Assembly: GCA_011033025.1 (NCBI GenBank)
Contig: WFMF01000166.1
Coordinates: 62,001-126,000 of the forward strand
Length of the DNA stretch: 64,000 nucleotides
Reading direction: 5' to 3'
From: Beroe forskalii
Lineage: Eukaryota; Ctenophora; Nuda; Beroida; Beroidae
Positions 1-12,420 of this stretch are shown here, in pieces (position 1 is the first letter of the stretch; each line of letters begins with the position of its first letter). The translations under genes and the position numbers were made by a program. The notes below the pieces were generated by a model that was not told the origin of the DNA, searched no databases, and worked only from the letters and a program-made list of their open reading frames with translations.

Positions 1-1070
1 GTGAGAGATATATTCGAAGGGTAACTAAATGACGCAATGCAACCTCTTTGCAACGTGATGTTCAGCGTGATAACATCGTTACTGAAGTAAGTATGGTGAG
101 TATTCGACTTCTCAAGTAACCTCCTCTGGGGGTTAATGAGGCCTTCTGGATGCTGATGGGTATCCATCACATCCTCTCTTCTTTGTACTCGAGAGTGCAA
201 TGAAAGGACTTTTGGAAGACCTTGGTCAAGAGCCTGCAGCTCCTGAACAAGGTCTTGGCTGAAGCAGCGCCAAATCCATTACAGCTGCTTCAGCCACAAA
301 CACAAATCGGAACAATATTGCTCCTCAATATTATTGTTGTTGACGTGGGGTTCGCCTTGGGTAAGTTGCAGCAACGTTGCAGCAACGTTATTTTCAACAT
401 TGTAGCAACAATGTGCCAACGTTTTAAAACGTTGCATTTACAACCTTACAATGGTTGCTTGAAGGTTGCATAGGGGGTAAATTGTCGTCCGCAAATAGGT
501 TGCAGAAACGGTGGAATTACGTTTCAAGTGAAACGTTTCGCAACGTTTCATGAGGAACGTTTCACTTAAGTGTAAGCAACCTCCCTGCACACGACAATTT
601 ACCCCCTATGAAACCTCCCTGAGACGTTGTAGGTTGCATATGAAACGTTGTGCAACTCCTGTGCAACCAAAAATGTTGGGTGGGGGGGGACAGTACCCTT
701 AAGGGCACTGCCAGCACTGGGGCCACGGGACACCACTTATAGCGACGGCAAGTTGCCACTGGTACCCACTGGGTGCTCTGGCTTTATTGGGAACAGCATT
801 TCAGTGACATTGGCTTGGTGAACTTCACTGAGCAATGGGGTCCGGGTGTTAGGCCAGACAAGCCGCCTTTACTGCTGCACACTACAGTTTGAGTCAACTA
901 TATCTCTGTCCAAAGCACAGAAAAATAGATTTACTCTCTCTGTCCACATTGCCATGGGTCGGTCAAAAAGTCATAAAGGTAAGTGTAGTTTTGAAGGCGT
1001 GAGCTGGGTTGCCTTCGGTAACATAAGTGTATTTAAAAAGTGGTACGGATTTCATTTTGAGTGGTGATTA
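1..1070. other. Non-coding, AACGTT-rich stretch with an inverted repeat
   Basis: No convincing gene. The first kilobase is rich in AACGTT and GCAACGTT words. It contains a perfect 20-bp inverted repeat (469-488 against 591-610) enclosing about 100 bp that itself is rich in AACGTTTC. Short open frames here show no domain-like composition and no splice-site context, so I treat them as chance. Confidence 0.6.
469..610. repeat. Foldback repeat, 20-bp perfect arms
   Basis: Positions 469-488 are the exact reverse complement of 591-610. The arms carry a GGGGGTAAATTGTCG core. The enclosed 102 bp holds several partial AACGTTTC palindromes. This is the structure of a small foldback or MITE-like element. 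No target duplication was recognised. Confidence 0.7.
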
Positions 1071-1488
1071 TCGAAATGTCAGGACCCTCCTGCTCTCCTT
1101 CCATTATTTTCTTGAATCAGCTGGTGTATCGTCGTCTTTTATTATTATTGCCATGTGTAGGTGTGCTAAAATAAAAATAAAATAAAAAATTTTGATATTA
1201 CATCAACACTAATTTCATAAACATGTCAATGATTCATTGGTCAATCTGCTGGATCTTCCAGCCCATATTATTTTATAGACATTAACATTGAAAAATAAAT
1301 TAAACATAATAAGTTATAAACATTATAATTTATGGGATAATAAATTAGCGCATAATAATTTAATATTGATAAATTAATAGAAATTAACATACGGCATAGG
1401 TAATAACTGCTTGAATGAAGGAAATAAAAACACAGCAAACACATTGTCTCTGTGTCAAAAATAATTTTAAAAATGCCCAAAACCGAAT

Positions 1489-1830
1489 TCATATGAATTT
1501 AATTTGAATACTGCAACACATAAATAAAGATACAACTACAAATAGATAAACTAGTAATTTGCTTCTACGTTTGTTAGTTTTGTGAGATAGTGTTCTGTTG
1601 GGGGAAAGGCTTCTTTTTGTTATTTGTGGCTTTCTTTCAAAAATATTGGTGTTGTTGAAAAATTTTATCATTTTGTTGATTAGATGACTACTTTGCAGAT
1701 CGTCAATGCTATCAAATTGGTATTTGTTGAATATTTCTTTTCTTTTATTGCTGAAATAAGAGCATTTACACAGTATATGATGCGCTGTTTCTAGGCAGTT
1801 CTCTTCCCAGTTGTAGTCAACGTATTTCAT
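1489..1830 (-). pseudogene. Remnant of a LINE reverse-transcriptase C-terminus
   Basis: An isolated 113-codon minus-strand frame starts with a segment containing ENCLETAHHILCKC followed by SNKRKEIF. The spacing of Cys, Glu-Thr, His and Cys matches the cysteine/histidine motif commonly found at the C-terminal end of non-LTR retrotransposon ORF2 proteins (form C..ET..H.L..C). No endonuclease or reverse-transcriptase core was found on either side, and the surrounding DNA is AT-rich. I infer a 5'-truncated, dead LINE fragment. The rest of the frame is low-information and may be read-through. Confidence 0.5.
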
Positions 1831-2285
1831 TATAACTCTGTTTTGTTTTTGTCATGTGATAGTTTAGGTTGTTATGATTGGATAATATTTTAATTAAAGT
1901 ACTTATTTTCTTATAGTTTAAGTGTTAAGATTTTGTTTGTCATTTTATTTGTCCTGTATTTATAAGCTTTAACTAAACAACATGGACCTGACAAAACAAT
2001 GAACAAGCTGCCATCATTTCCAGGAAGCCCTCCACGAAGAAAACATGCGCTGCTCCCATATTTAGATTGTTTAACACGTATATACAATCCATTATCCCTG
2101 GTAACATTTGAAGAACGATCATCACATCTGCATTTTGCGCTTTCTTCATCCAGCCAGGAAAATAGACGGGCAACGTCGCGTCTGTCGAGCACGCACACAC
2201 TCATAAAGTACAGACGCGTACGCAGAAAGTAAACGCACGCACCAAGAAAGTACATGCGCTCACCTAGAAAATCCAATTCACTGCA

Positions 2286-2964
2286 CGCCCGCGCCGAAAG
2301 TGCACGCGCGCACTCAGAAAGTGCACGCGCGCACTCAGAAAGTGCACGCGCGCACTCAGAAAGTGCACGCGCGCACTCAGAAAGTGCACGCGCGCACTCA
2401 GAAAGTGCACGCGCGCACTCAGAAAGTGCACGCGCGCACTCAGAAAGTGCACGCGCGCACTCAGAAAGTGCACGCGCGCACTCAGAAAGTGCACGCGCGC
2501 ACTCAGAAAGTGCACGCGCGCACTCAGAAAGTGCACGTGCGCACTCAGAAAGTGCACGCGCGCACTCAGAAAGTGCACGCGCGTACTCAAAAAGTGCATG
2601 TGCGCAATCAGAAAGTGCATGCGCGCACTCAGAAAGTGCACGCGCGCACTCAGAAAGTGCACGCACGCACTCAGAAAGTGCACGCGCGTACTCAAAAAGT
2701 GCATGTGCGCACTCAGAAAGTGCATGCGCGCACTCAGAAAGTGCACGCGCGCACTCAGAAAGTGCACGCGCGCACTCAGAAAGTGCACGCGCGCACTCAG
2801 AAAGTGCACGCGCGCACTCAGAAAGTGCACGCACTCAGAAAGTGCACGCACTCAGAAAGTGCACGCGAGCACTCAGAAAGTGCACGCACTCAGAAAGTGC
2901 ACGCGAGCACTCAGAAAGTGCACGCGCGCACTCAGAAAGTGCACGCGAGCACTCATAAAGTGCA
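2286..2964. repeat. 21-bp minisatellite, about 32 units
   Basis: About 680 bp of head-to-tail 21-bp units containing CGCGCGCACTCAGAAAGTG, most of them identical. The right end degenerates into 15-bp units that lack part of the CGCGCG segment. Because 21 is divisible by three and the unit lacks stops in several frames, long open frames run through it on both strands. These are products of the repeat and show no independent sign of being genes. The alternating CG/CA tract is prone to Z-DNA. Confidence 0.9.
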
Positions 2965-4233
2965 CTTGGTGAATGGAGATGGAAAATGCAAATGGCGAAG
3001 TCTATTAGATTTAGACGAGATGCATTGCTCCCGATTTATGTGACCATCACACGCCCTCAATTCAATCATGAGATGATTTAAGCAAATCAAACACCTCTTT
3101 ATCAATATTGAATTAAATAACAAATAATAAAACCCCAAAATTCAAAAACACTCCAGATTGTTTTTGTTCCCTCAAGCCCATACATTTCTTTTGACCACTT
3201 TATGCTTCGATGACTATAAGGATATTAAGAGTTAACTGTTCTTACTTCACTTGATTAATTATAGTGTATGATTAGAAAGAGAATTATCATTTTAAGGTCG
3301 GTATTAACAAATCACAGTCACAAGGTTAAAATTTGCCTTGGGTGAAAGATCCAATATGATTTCTGCAATTAAATGTTCCATTTTAGTCTTGTTTCGGTGC
3401 GAAACTTTTTGCATGATTAGAATATGTTTAACTTAATTAATTAATTAATTAAATACTCTCGCTACACCATCTTAGAAGTGCTAAAATGGTGCTATATAGA
3501 AATCAGCATATCAATAATTTCATCAGTCTCAGTGAAGATACGTCAAAAAGTTTAGAGTAGAAGCACTGAGAGTGTAAATCTATATTTCAAATTATTAAAT
3601 TATTAAATCAAATCACTAATAAATCATGCAAGTCTTTTTCTTCAGAATAATCCGTGAAAAACGTCTCGTTTTTGGCAATTTTATTTTGATGATCGCAAAT
3701 TTTATGAGCCTCCATGAGTAAACACTAACTCACTATCACTAACCACTAACTCGCTAATCCCGTTTAACCCAGGATTAGTGGTTTTGAACATACAAACTGA
3801 AGGTTTTTACTGACGCTTTTCATGGACCATTCTTGATAAATAATTTCTATTTTCTTGGAGATAATCGTAAAGCATAAAAACTCTGAAAATATTGTCTTCG
3901 TGCGTCAACAAGAGCAATAAAACTTTTTAAATAGTGAACTTAAAAACATCTCAATTCTGAGTGGAAACCTATTTTCAGAGTTTGCTTACGTACCCTTTTG
4001 CGGCAAAATAAATAAAACATAATTTAATCTCAATTCATTTCATCAAATATCTCTTTATAGTTAATTAATCAATTAATTAATTATAATAATTAATAGCCAG
4101 TCCTAATCACGTACTATCGTCTAAGCAGCGTGTCTAGTATCTTCCAGTTCCAGTTCAGAGAAATCGGTTTCATGTCAAGCGGGAGTTGAGTTTAACCGTG
4201 GTTTTCTAGAAACATCCGATGCCGTGTATCGCT
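2965..4233. other. AT-rich intergenic DNA
   Basis: AT-rich sequence with TTAATTAA-type runs (near 3431-3450 and 4063-4082) and no supportable gene. Its right part would be the 3' flank of the zinc-finger gene. A TTTAAT (ATTAAA on the minus strand) near 4023 is a possible but weak poly(A) signal. Confidence 0.5.
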
Positions 4234-5142
4234 TCATCTGACATTGCACTCGCTCTGCACCATTGGTTTGGGTCGGTTGAATCCCTGGCACTTGGAAATG
4301 TGCTCTTTGAGTTTGTCCACGTCGTCGAAGGACTTGTTGCACTTGAGGCAGCTGCAGATGGCGAGGACCTTCTGTCCCAGGAGGAGGTTCCTGGGGAATG
4401 ATTTGCAGGAGGAGGGGGAGTGTCCCCTGGTGTCGCAGAGCGAACACTTGCCCTGCTCAGCCCTGTTCTTCCTGGACGCAGTGTAAGGTTTAGCAGGGGG
4501 CTCCACAGCCCGGGTCTTCCTGTTCCTACCCGGGTCCTGGGACTGCAGCTTAGCATGCTGCTCGTACAGACGCGGGTCCTTCAGCTGGTACCGCACCTCG
4601 TTATTACCTATCCCGCTCCGGGTGGCGATGGGAAACTTCCTGGTGACGGGGAAGTCTCGGGTGACGTCCAGCTGGGCGTGCCGCGCCATGTGCCGGTTCA
4701 GGGATCCCTTGAACATGAACCCCTTGCTGCAGATGTCGCACGAGTAGTAGTAGTTCTCCTTGGTCTGCTTGGAGTCCCCTCCAGTGCTCTCCACGAAGTT
4801 TGGCAGCATCCCGTGCTCCACTATTTCTATCCGGGGGATGAAGTTAGACTGCGCAGCTGGCTGGATTATCGGGAAGTAGCGCGTCACCGCACCCGGCTCT
4901 TCCCCTGCCTTGGTGGGCGATACTCCCTCGGCTGCAGGCTCAGATGACGACATTGCTTTGTCTGGTGACGTCACAGTCTTCTCCACCAGATCCTCTAGAG
5001 CAGGTGTGTTTTTCTGGTCAGTTGCTGCCTCTCTGAGTTCCTGGCAGTGGAATGTGATTGTGGAGTTGACTCCTTCCGTTCCGCCGGTTACTACGGCGTT
5101 CTGCGCCAGAGTCGCTTGCATGATGCTCGAACTTGAACCCAT
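4234..5142 (-). CDS. Zinc-finger protein with C2H2, CCHC-knuckle and C2HC fingers
   Basis: A single open frame of 302 codons plus stop. The longer frame to 5151 begins with GTG, so I place the start at the ATG at 5142-5140. The N-terminal ~130 residues look disordered and acidic. A classical C2H2 finger follows around residues 135-155 (CDIC...HMARH). Near residue 240 there is a CX2CX4HX4C zinc knuckle (CSLCDTRGHSPSSC), the form known from nucleic-acid-binding CCHC proteins. Near residue 270 a CX2CX12HX3C finger ends in HISKC. A basic stretch links the fingers. This mix points to a nucleic-acid-binding nuclear protein; target unknown. No intron is needed inside the frame. A pyrimidine-rich CTAG acceptor lies upstream near 5190, so a spliced 5' UTR is possible. 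The GC-rich coding composition stands out from the AT-rich flanks. Confidence 0.75.
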   Translation of the reverse strand: MGSSSSIMQATLAQNAVVTGGTEGVNSTITFHCQELREAATDQKNTPALEDLVEKTVTSPDKAMSSSEPAAEGVSPTKAGEEPGAVTRYFPIIQPAAQSNFIPRIEIVEHGMLPNFVESTGGDSKQTKENYYYSCDICSKGFMFKGSLNRHMARHAQLDVTRDFPVTRKFPIATRSGIGNNEVRYQLKDPRLYEQHAKLQSQDPGRNRKTRAVEPPAKPYTASRKNRAEQGKCSLCDTRGHSPSSCKSFPRNLLLGQKVLAICSCLKCNKSFDDVDKLKEHISKCQGFNRPKPMVQSECNVR

Positions 5143-6639
5143 CCTCAACACACGGCTTGTTAGGTTTGTGGCATTTGTTGATATCTAGAGCGTGAAAAAC
5201 ATATCTTTTCTTTTTTTCATTTGTACAAAAAATTAGCAATATTGTCATTGTTAAATTTCCGAATATGCGTGTGATTGTGAATACGACTTATGTTAATTAA
5301 AGTTCATCGACCACTACTTCTTCACAGACTAATCCCTCCCATTATGATTATAGCAGTATCATCACATCAGTCGCATCGATTTTATAATTTTATTATAAAG
5401 CTAATTACATTAACCATTATCGCATATATACAAAGAAATCGGCATATGTCTGGGTAGCCCGCCAGAATGAAATAGGACTGCCTCCAACCTAAATTGAACC
5501 AAAAGTGAGGACAAATTCCGGGTCCTGTCCTCGAAGTAATGTCACATGTAAAAAACCTCAGGAGAAATGGTGAAACGAAAATGTAAAATGACGAATTTAG
5601 CGGATTCGAAGTGTCAGGTTGCAAAAATTAGGCTGGTGCTGTGTTACAGTGTGACCATTTGGTGCAGCAGCCTCAGCTAATTATTGGGCGCTGTGGAACT
5701 CTGACATTAACTTTGTGGCAGTGGCTCAGGCAAAGAAACACACACTTCAATAACGGACTGAGTACGAAGTGACAAAGTGAGTGTGTTTTAAAGTTACTCC
5801 ACTCTTACTATATGGGTTCCATAAAATACGTAGCATCAAGTTACAAGCCCGCTACAACTATATAACTAATGCGAGAAGTAAAATAAATAAATTTACTCGG
5901 CAGCAGCTTCGCGAGGCAATTCCTGACAGGTTTAAAGAAACCATACCGAGCTCAGGATACATCCACAAGACGTTCCGTATGAAATGCTCAGTGGCACGGT
6001 CACGAACATTTGGCAGAATGATATGTATCAAAGTGCTGTAATCCGGCCACGAAACCAACATAATTATCTTCAAACAAGACATGTCACCAAGCCACGGGCA
6101 ACTCGCCTCTGAAAATTAATTCATGTCAACTCAAAAAGCTTTAACCAAGTAGAGTTTATACTTGCTAATCGGTTGCTATTATTAGCCGTGTTGACGGGCT
6201 GTAAGACGACACGTATTTGAGCCTAACGGACAGCAAATGAAGGCTCCCCTTTTAACCACGAGTTGTAGGGTTAGAGTGACTGAGGGAGAAGAGAGTGAGG
6301 AGGAGTAGAGGGTGGCTGAGGGGGAAGAGGCAGGAAAAAGGAAGAGATACAGGAGAGGAAATGTCAGGAGCGTGGTGAAAGATGTGAAGGCTGGAAACTA
6401 ATTCCAGTGTAGTAGGTGATACCCGACACTGTAAAGTGAGCCAGGCCTGCTCTGCTCGGCGGCTCAAATAACACAGCTACTACACTGCGTAGTGCTATTG
6501 AGTGTCATGTCACGTGACAGCAGCCGATCTCATCCTCAGCCATCCCGGCCATTGACAGGGGTGAGGAGCACAGCCACTTTCAGACATAGGCCACAACACT
6601 CCCATGTCCTCATCAAATGAGTGCATCAACTCCCTCATT

Positions 6640-7080
6640 CCCTAGACAAAAGTCATAATACTCCCAAGTCCCAAATCTTGATGGCTGGCATCCTAAACAC
6701 TGGTTAAGTTTACATTCAGTGAAAGAAAATTAACTCCCTAAACACTCGGTATTAGACTCGCTAGATACTGGTTGAATTTACAAAATATGATGATATTCCC
6801 ACTACCTAGAAACTGTTAAGATTTACAAAGGAGCACATTCCCACTCCCTAGACACGGGTCATCAGATTCCCTAGACACTGGCTAGATTTCCAAAGGAGCA
6901 TATTTCCACCCCCAGACACTGGTAAGATTTACAAAGGAGCATATTCCCACTTCCTACACACTGATCATGAGACTTGAGACTCTCCAGACGCTGGTTAGAT
7001 TTGCAAATGCAAAGGAGCATACTCCCACTTCTCAGACATTGGTTATTAAGTTATTAGATATTGGTACACCCACTTCTTAT
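6640..7080. repeat. Degenerate minisatellite, units of about 45-70 bp
   Basis: Repeated variants of 'CCCTAGACACTGGTTAGATTT' followed by 'ACAAAGGAGCATATTCCCAC'. About seven diverged copies with internal deletions. Age is suggested by the divergence; no coding sense. Confidence 0.65.
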
Positions 7081-7246
7081 CCTGTATGATATACTAAAAG
7101 TAAAATAGAATTCAGGGCACATAAGCTGGGTTTTTAAATACGTGCAAAAATCGTGAAAAAAGTACGGCGTATAGGCTTCTGGAGAAAAATACGCGTTTTT
7201 TTCTAAAAAATATGCGACAAGAAATGTCAACAGGGGTCAATAGAGG

Positions 7247-7460
7247 AGGAACGGACATTTCATCTCACGACACTTCATCTCAGGACACTTTATCTCGCAA
7301 TATGTCAGCTCTACGCAAAAGTAAGGGTCTGAGTTAGGGTTAGGGTTAGGGTTTGGGTTAGGGTCAGGGTTAGTGTTTGGGTAAGGGTTATGGTTAAGGT
7401 CAGGAAAGGGAGATGAAGTGTCCTGAGATGAAATGTCGTGAGATGAGATGTCGCCCACCC
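7247..7460. mobile_element. MITE with ~45-bp inverted termini, TTAGGG-like core and 9-bp flanking repeats
   Basis: The left arm (about 7254-7298) is the near-perfect reverse complement of the right arm (about 7410-7454). Both are built from GACATTTCATCTCACGAC-type words. The interior (about 7323-7400) is TTAGGG and its variants. The sequence CAATAGAGG occurs directly outside both ends (7238-7246 and 7461-7469), as a 9-bp target-site duplication would. Long terminal inverted repeats with a 9-bp duplication are typical of Mutator-like (MULE) elements, so a non-autonomous MULE is the best guess. No transposase is present. Confidence 0.65.
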
Positions 7461-10400
7461 CAATAGAGGTTGTAAGATACGCGAAAAAGTACGCACACTG
7501 AAACAGCGCGCTTCCGAATAAAATTTTGATATCGTCAACATTTGGAGGGCGGGGCGCCGTTTTTGCACACATGGCAATACAAATTAATGATAATCATAAA
7601 AGGAAAAGTTGAACGATGCATTTTGACTATAATTAATGCACTCCCAAAATGGCAATTTTCAGAACAAATACGTGTCGTATTTTTTGCCGTGCTTTTTAAA
7701 AATGTATTTCACAACTTGCTGCAAATTATAAAAATCAACAAGATGAAAGATAAAGATAAAATATAATAAAGATATGATCTGAATAACGTAAATACCAATC
7801 AGTTTTACAAACAACATCTAAGTAGACCAGCAGAAGCGCAATTTTGTCTCAAGAAATTCATCTCTTCGTTTTGACCCTAACCAATAACCCTTCCCAACGC
7901 CCTAGGTATAACGCCAATGCTAATTTTAAGTGGAATTCCGAAATAAGTTTCGTGAGGTACTGAGGTAAAATTCGAGATGTATAAACAGTTTCTTTCTACG
8001 CTGAAGTAGTTGCGAAGTTAACTGTTAAAATAATAAGGACAATTTGATTTAAATTTTTTATACGAGTCGAAACTAAATCATCAATTTGAAGAAAACAAAA
8101 TGTACACTCGGTGATCTCATATCAAATTTTTAGTTTGAGTTGGAACTTCTCAGAAACTTGAATATAAATAGGGTGGGGCTGACTGCTTGGTCTTTAAACA
8201 ACAAGTTGCATATTGGACCTAATAAAATAATTTGCCGGTGAGACCGAAGCGAAATCGCAAATAACCGCTGGACCGACGATTCGGCGCCTACAACCGCTGG
8301 TACCAGCCGACCAGCGTTAATAAGCGCTGTGCACTTTACCACCGAAGTGATTTGACATCGTTCAGCGCCGATTTACCACACCGCTGATCAGCGCTTGAAT
8401 GCGCTCATCAGCGCCGGTATTTCGCATCGGCACAGATCGGCGGCTATAAGCGTTCTTGTTCGTTCCCACCTGCGATGATAGAAAGTTTTCTCAAGTTTAT
8501 GCACGATGTGAGGATGTGAGAGAATGAAGGACAGAAGGACGCCAAGTCGAGAGATGAAGAAACACAAGTCAGAATTCAGTAGGTATTGTAAATTGCTCCT
8601 ATAACAAATGACAGAACCTTTATCCGTCCACCACCCTTTGACACTAACGCTACGTGAAACTGAAATGATTGGACGATCTTATTACGCTTATAAACTTCCA
8701 AAAATAAATTAATTTCAATTTATCATACTAGCAGTAACCTAATCGCTAAGTCTTCCACCAACGTCACTAGTTTGTAGTAATTTTACTGATCTTAAATTAT
8801 CTGACACATACCAGGAGATTTGATTTCTTTGGAAATGCTACCGGACAAAACCCAAACCGCCGTGTATGCACTGACACAAAATTTATACACCCGATAATTC
8901 AGAAAAAACGCATGATTCAACCTCACTTCAAATCAGGCCTGCACATGGCGATAAAAATAAAATGCCCAGCAAAAATGAGAGTCAATGTAAAGTAGCTCAT
9001 CAGCTTACTACGGATGTGTGGGCTATGAGGGAAAGATGATACGTTCTAAGATGATGATCTTAGTGAATCTCGCGTTCTTCCACTCGAGAGCGGAGCTGAG
9101 CCGGCCTCAGCTGTTTCGTGTAACTTTATCCGGTAAAATGTGCGGGTCTTATCATTGGAGTGCTCCGTGAAACACGATCATTGTAATTCGTATAATCTCC
9201 TCTCTTATCGGTTTTAATATAAACGCAATCATCACCATCCCTCCACTCTGAGGATTAAATGTCGTGTGAGGGAGAGAGTTCTGTGTAACTTCACCGGGGC
9301 ACCCGGGGCTTGTGGTGGTCGTAGGAACCACGAAACCTGCCCCCTCTATACGACCCCTGCTGACCCCTGACTCAGTTTAAAATGCGGGAAGTAAGCTACA
9401 AGTGGAGTGCTCCCATCTATAGGAGAAGTATAGTAGTCGCAGGTTAGGAATACTACAGCAGTGAGTAGTGGTGGTGAGTGAAACCCAATCTCACAATTAA
9501 CACCCCCTACCGCTCTGTGCGGCACTCAGCTTGTGGGAAAGTCAGCACCTCATTCCTACTTCCTCTCCTCAGGACGCAATGTCTTCTCAGTAAGTCTAGC
9601 TTTCCGGGGCTTTATGAAAGGACACCGCACAAATACGTCACACACACAAACAGATGTAGCTTGAAACTGTAGAGAAGGGTGAAACAGTGACTGTTCAGTG
9701 TTCAGGGTGGGTGTTGCGATGTCTCATATCCGCAGTAAAGCGTTCATGAAAATATAATAGAATTGAGAAACAAGAAAAGAGACATGGGATCTTCACATTT
9801 GTAAACTTGGCACTGCATTATGTTACTATCAGGGAAATATGATTCAGAAAAAATGCTGACATTAGCGTCAATGATCAACAGATATGTTAGTGCATCCGAT
9901 GATTTCGTCGTCGACAAATAGCGAAACAAAATTTAGGTGATCGGATCAGCCTGTACGTTTGAAAGTTTCCTAATTCTGATGCCGCTGGCCACTGGCATGA
10001 GGTCGGACATATTATGATGTGTATCTTGATACCTGGTCTAACGTATGAAACGTGCTCGTCTATCCGCGGTCGCACTGGTGACTGGTCTGAAATTGGCGAA
10101 AGCTTGGTTTTTATTGGATCGGATTGGATATTTGATTGAAAACACTCGTAACTTCATAGGGGCCTGCCTGGCCTCATTAATGGAAAAACAGGTTTTGCAT
10201 TCAAATATTCAATCAATATATACATTTATCACTGCCACGCCAGGTTCTATTTCATTAGGAGTAACGCACGCATCGCGCGCGTTATTTGCAAATAACGCAC
10301 AAGCGGAGCGAGTGTATTATTTTTTAGTAAACGCTGAACGAGCGTTCATTAGGCGTCGCCTGACCCCCTCCACGCGTCAGACAAACAGGCGTTGCCGGTG

Positions 10401-11879
10401 AGTCGTTACAAGATACCAAGGCCAAGGGGCTGTGACTAATGCATATAATACAGTAGAAAATTAATTTTAAACCGTGAAGCGTGAAAACATGAGTGCCGTG
10501 TATGATACGGTTATGGCTAATCATTCCCAGCAGCTGAAAGTGAACACACATATGGCACATATATTCACATTTCACGAACTGAAATTCCAAAAACTTTTTA
10601 AAAAAATTGTAAATATCACTATAATATCACTATCAGATTCTGTGGGTTCTGAAGGGGGTGTGTTATCAGAGTTTATTTGCTGCCCTTATCTTACTTCCTT
10701 ATTCTGCGTGATAAGAATTTTTCAAGCCAGGATGATGTGCATAGAATTCAACGACTACTGTAAAAATAGAAGGCTAGACCTTGTCAAATATCCTGCATAT
10801 AGGCGTGAAACAAATTGACATAATATTCGAAGTAGGCACATGGTTTCAAAGCAACTGCCAACTTTAACCATGTGGATTTTTTCGTATGTGAATGGAGTGA
10901 ATCCAATGATGCATACGAATAACCAGCATCATGAAGTTGGGTCGGTGTAAAATGAATTGTTCTAGATTGAGCGTTAGAATGAATGCATTTCATTGAAATC
11001 ACGGAAGAATTTAGTACTTAGTACGTCCTTGTTCCTTTTCAGTAAGTTTTAAGACTTGCTTGTGGTTCTGAAGAATAATAACCTGGTAAAAATCCAAAAT
11101 TCCATGAAAAATTAACAACTTATAAACTTTGAAACCTCTCAAGCGCTGATAAAAGTACTGGCTCCAGCGATTATCTAATTATATTAAACGAAATTTTCAA
11201 AAGCTTAGAGTAGTACGATGAATAAGATGAATTTGATCAATTGCTGATTGCCAATTGTTGATAACCAATTGAAATTATTCATAATGCATGACAAGCTGAT
11301 TTATAATCCGTATTTTTGTCTCAGTCAATCCGTCATACTATCTCAATCTGTCAGTGTCAAGAGTCAAATATTTTGTGAGGAAATGTGCAGCGCCATAACC
11401 CACCCAAAACCTCGCATAAAGGAAAAGTCAATAACAGAGCTAATGTACATTTAATGTGCCCACAATAAAAGCTGCTATTCCCTAACAATACTTTACTATG
11501 CTCATCCTTAGAGTCAATAACCCAAGCAAGGCCAGGTAAAATAGTGGTATTTTGACCGTATTGACAATCCGACTACTGACCTCAGCCGATGGTGAACAAG
11601 AACCATAGACCCTGTACTACCCCACGTAAAATACTGAAATTCAACACAAAATATAATCACACCCATGGATCTGGGAGTCATCAGGTGTTGGAATCAAGAA
11701 AATGACCAGTCCGAATGCAAAGATAAAACATATCACATTTCTTTGCGAAATAGAAGATCACTTTTCTTCTTTTCCGGAGCTCTAAAATTAAGCTGTAAAT
11801 CGCAGCAATTGGAGCCACTCACGACTGAAGATCTGCTCGGTAGTGGTTTCGGAGTTCTAAGTACAACCCTCCCCCCGCA

Positions 11880-12420
11880 CGGGGAGGTAGAAGTGAGACG
11901 AGGGAGAAGTGAGACGAGGGAGGAGGAGGAGGAGAAGAAGTGAGACGAGGGAGGAGGAGGAGGAGGAGGAGGAGAAGAAGTGAGACGAGGGAGGAGGAGG
12001 AGAAGAAGTGAGACGAGGGAGGAGGAGGAGAAGAAGTGAGACGAGGGAGGAGGAGGAGGAGAAGTGAGACGAGGAAGGAGGAGGAGGAAGAGGAGGAGAA
12101 GGAAAAGGAGGACGAGGAGGAGGGGAGAGGAGGAGCTAAGGAGGGGAGAGGAAAAGGAGGATGAGGGAGAAGTGAGATGAGGGAGGAGGACCAGGACCAG
12201 GAGGAAGAAGTGAGACGAGGGAAGAGAAGGATGAGGAGGACGAGGACGAGGAGGAATGGGGGAGGAGGAGGAGGAGGAGGAGGAGGAGGAGGAGGAGGAG
12301 GAGGAGGAGGGGAGAGGAGGAGGAGGAGGGAGAAGTGAGACGATGGAGGAGGACGAGGAAAAGGATGAGGAAAAGGACGAGGAGGGGGAGGAGAAGGAGG
12401 AGGAGGGAAGCTCACAAATC
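11880..12420. repeat. Long purine (GGA/GAA-rich) tract
   Basis: About 540 bp of nearly pure purines on the plus strand, dominated by GGAGGA with interspersed GTGAGACGAGG units. Long open frames on both strands are poly-Glu/Gly or poly-Ser/Pro artefacts. Such tracts can form triplex DNA and often cause assembly errors. Confidence 0.85.

Larger units (their letters stand above)
5250..11660. other. Gene-poor intergenic region
   Basis: No frame here has recognisable domain content. It holds a degenerate minisatellite (6640-7080), a telomere-like MITE (7247-7460), a cluster of CGCTG/CAGCG words (8210-8450) and a 16-bp palindrome near 10281-10296. Otherwise it is AT-rich DNA with nothing I can assign. 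Confidence 0.5.

Noticed and set aside
1911-3043. Long open frames on both strands (up to about 307 codons)
   Set aside because: They are the 21-bp minisatellite read in different frames. No non-repeat coding sequence, start context or splice signals support them.
4420-4947. Plus-strand 175-codon frame opposite the zinc-finger gene
   Set aside because: It lies antisense to clear zinc-finger coding sequence and has no domain signal of its own.
5781-6041. 86-codon plus-strand frame
   Set aside because: No recognisable family, AT-rich, no promoter or splice context. Could be a decayed transposon piece, but I cannot support it.
7323-7400. Chromosome end (TTAGGG repeats)
   Set aside because: Short, degenerate, internal, and enclosed by inverted arms with flanking direct repeats, so part of a mobile element.
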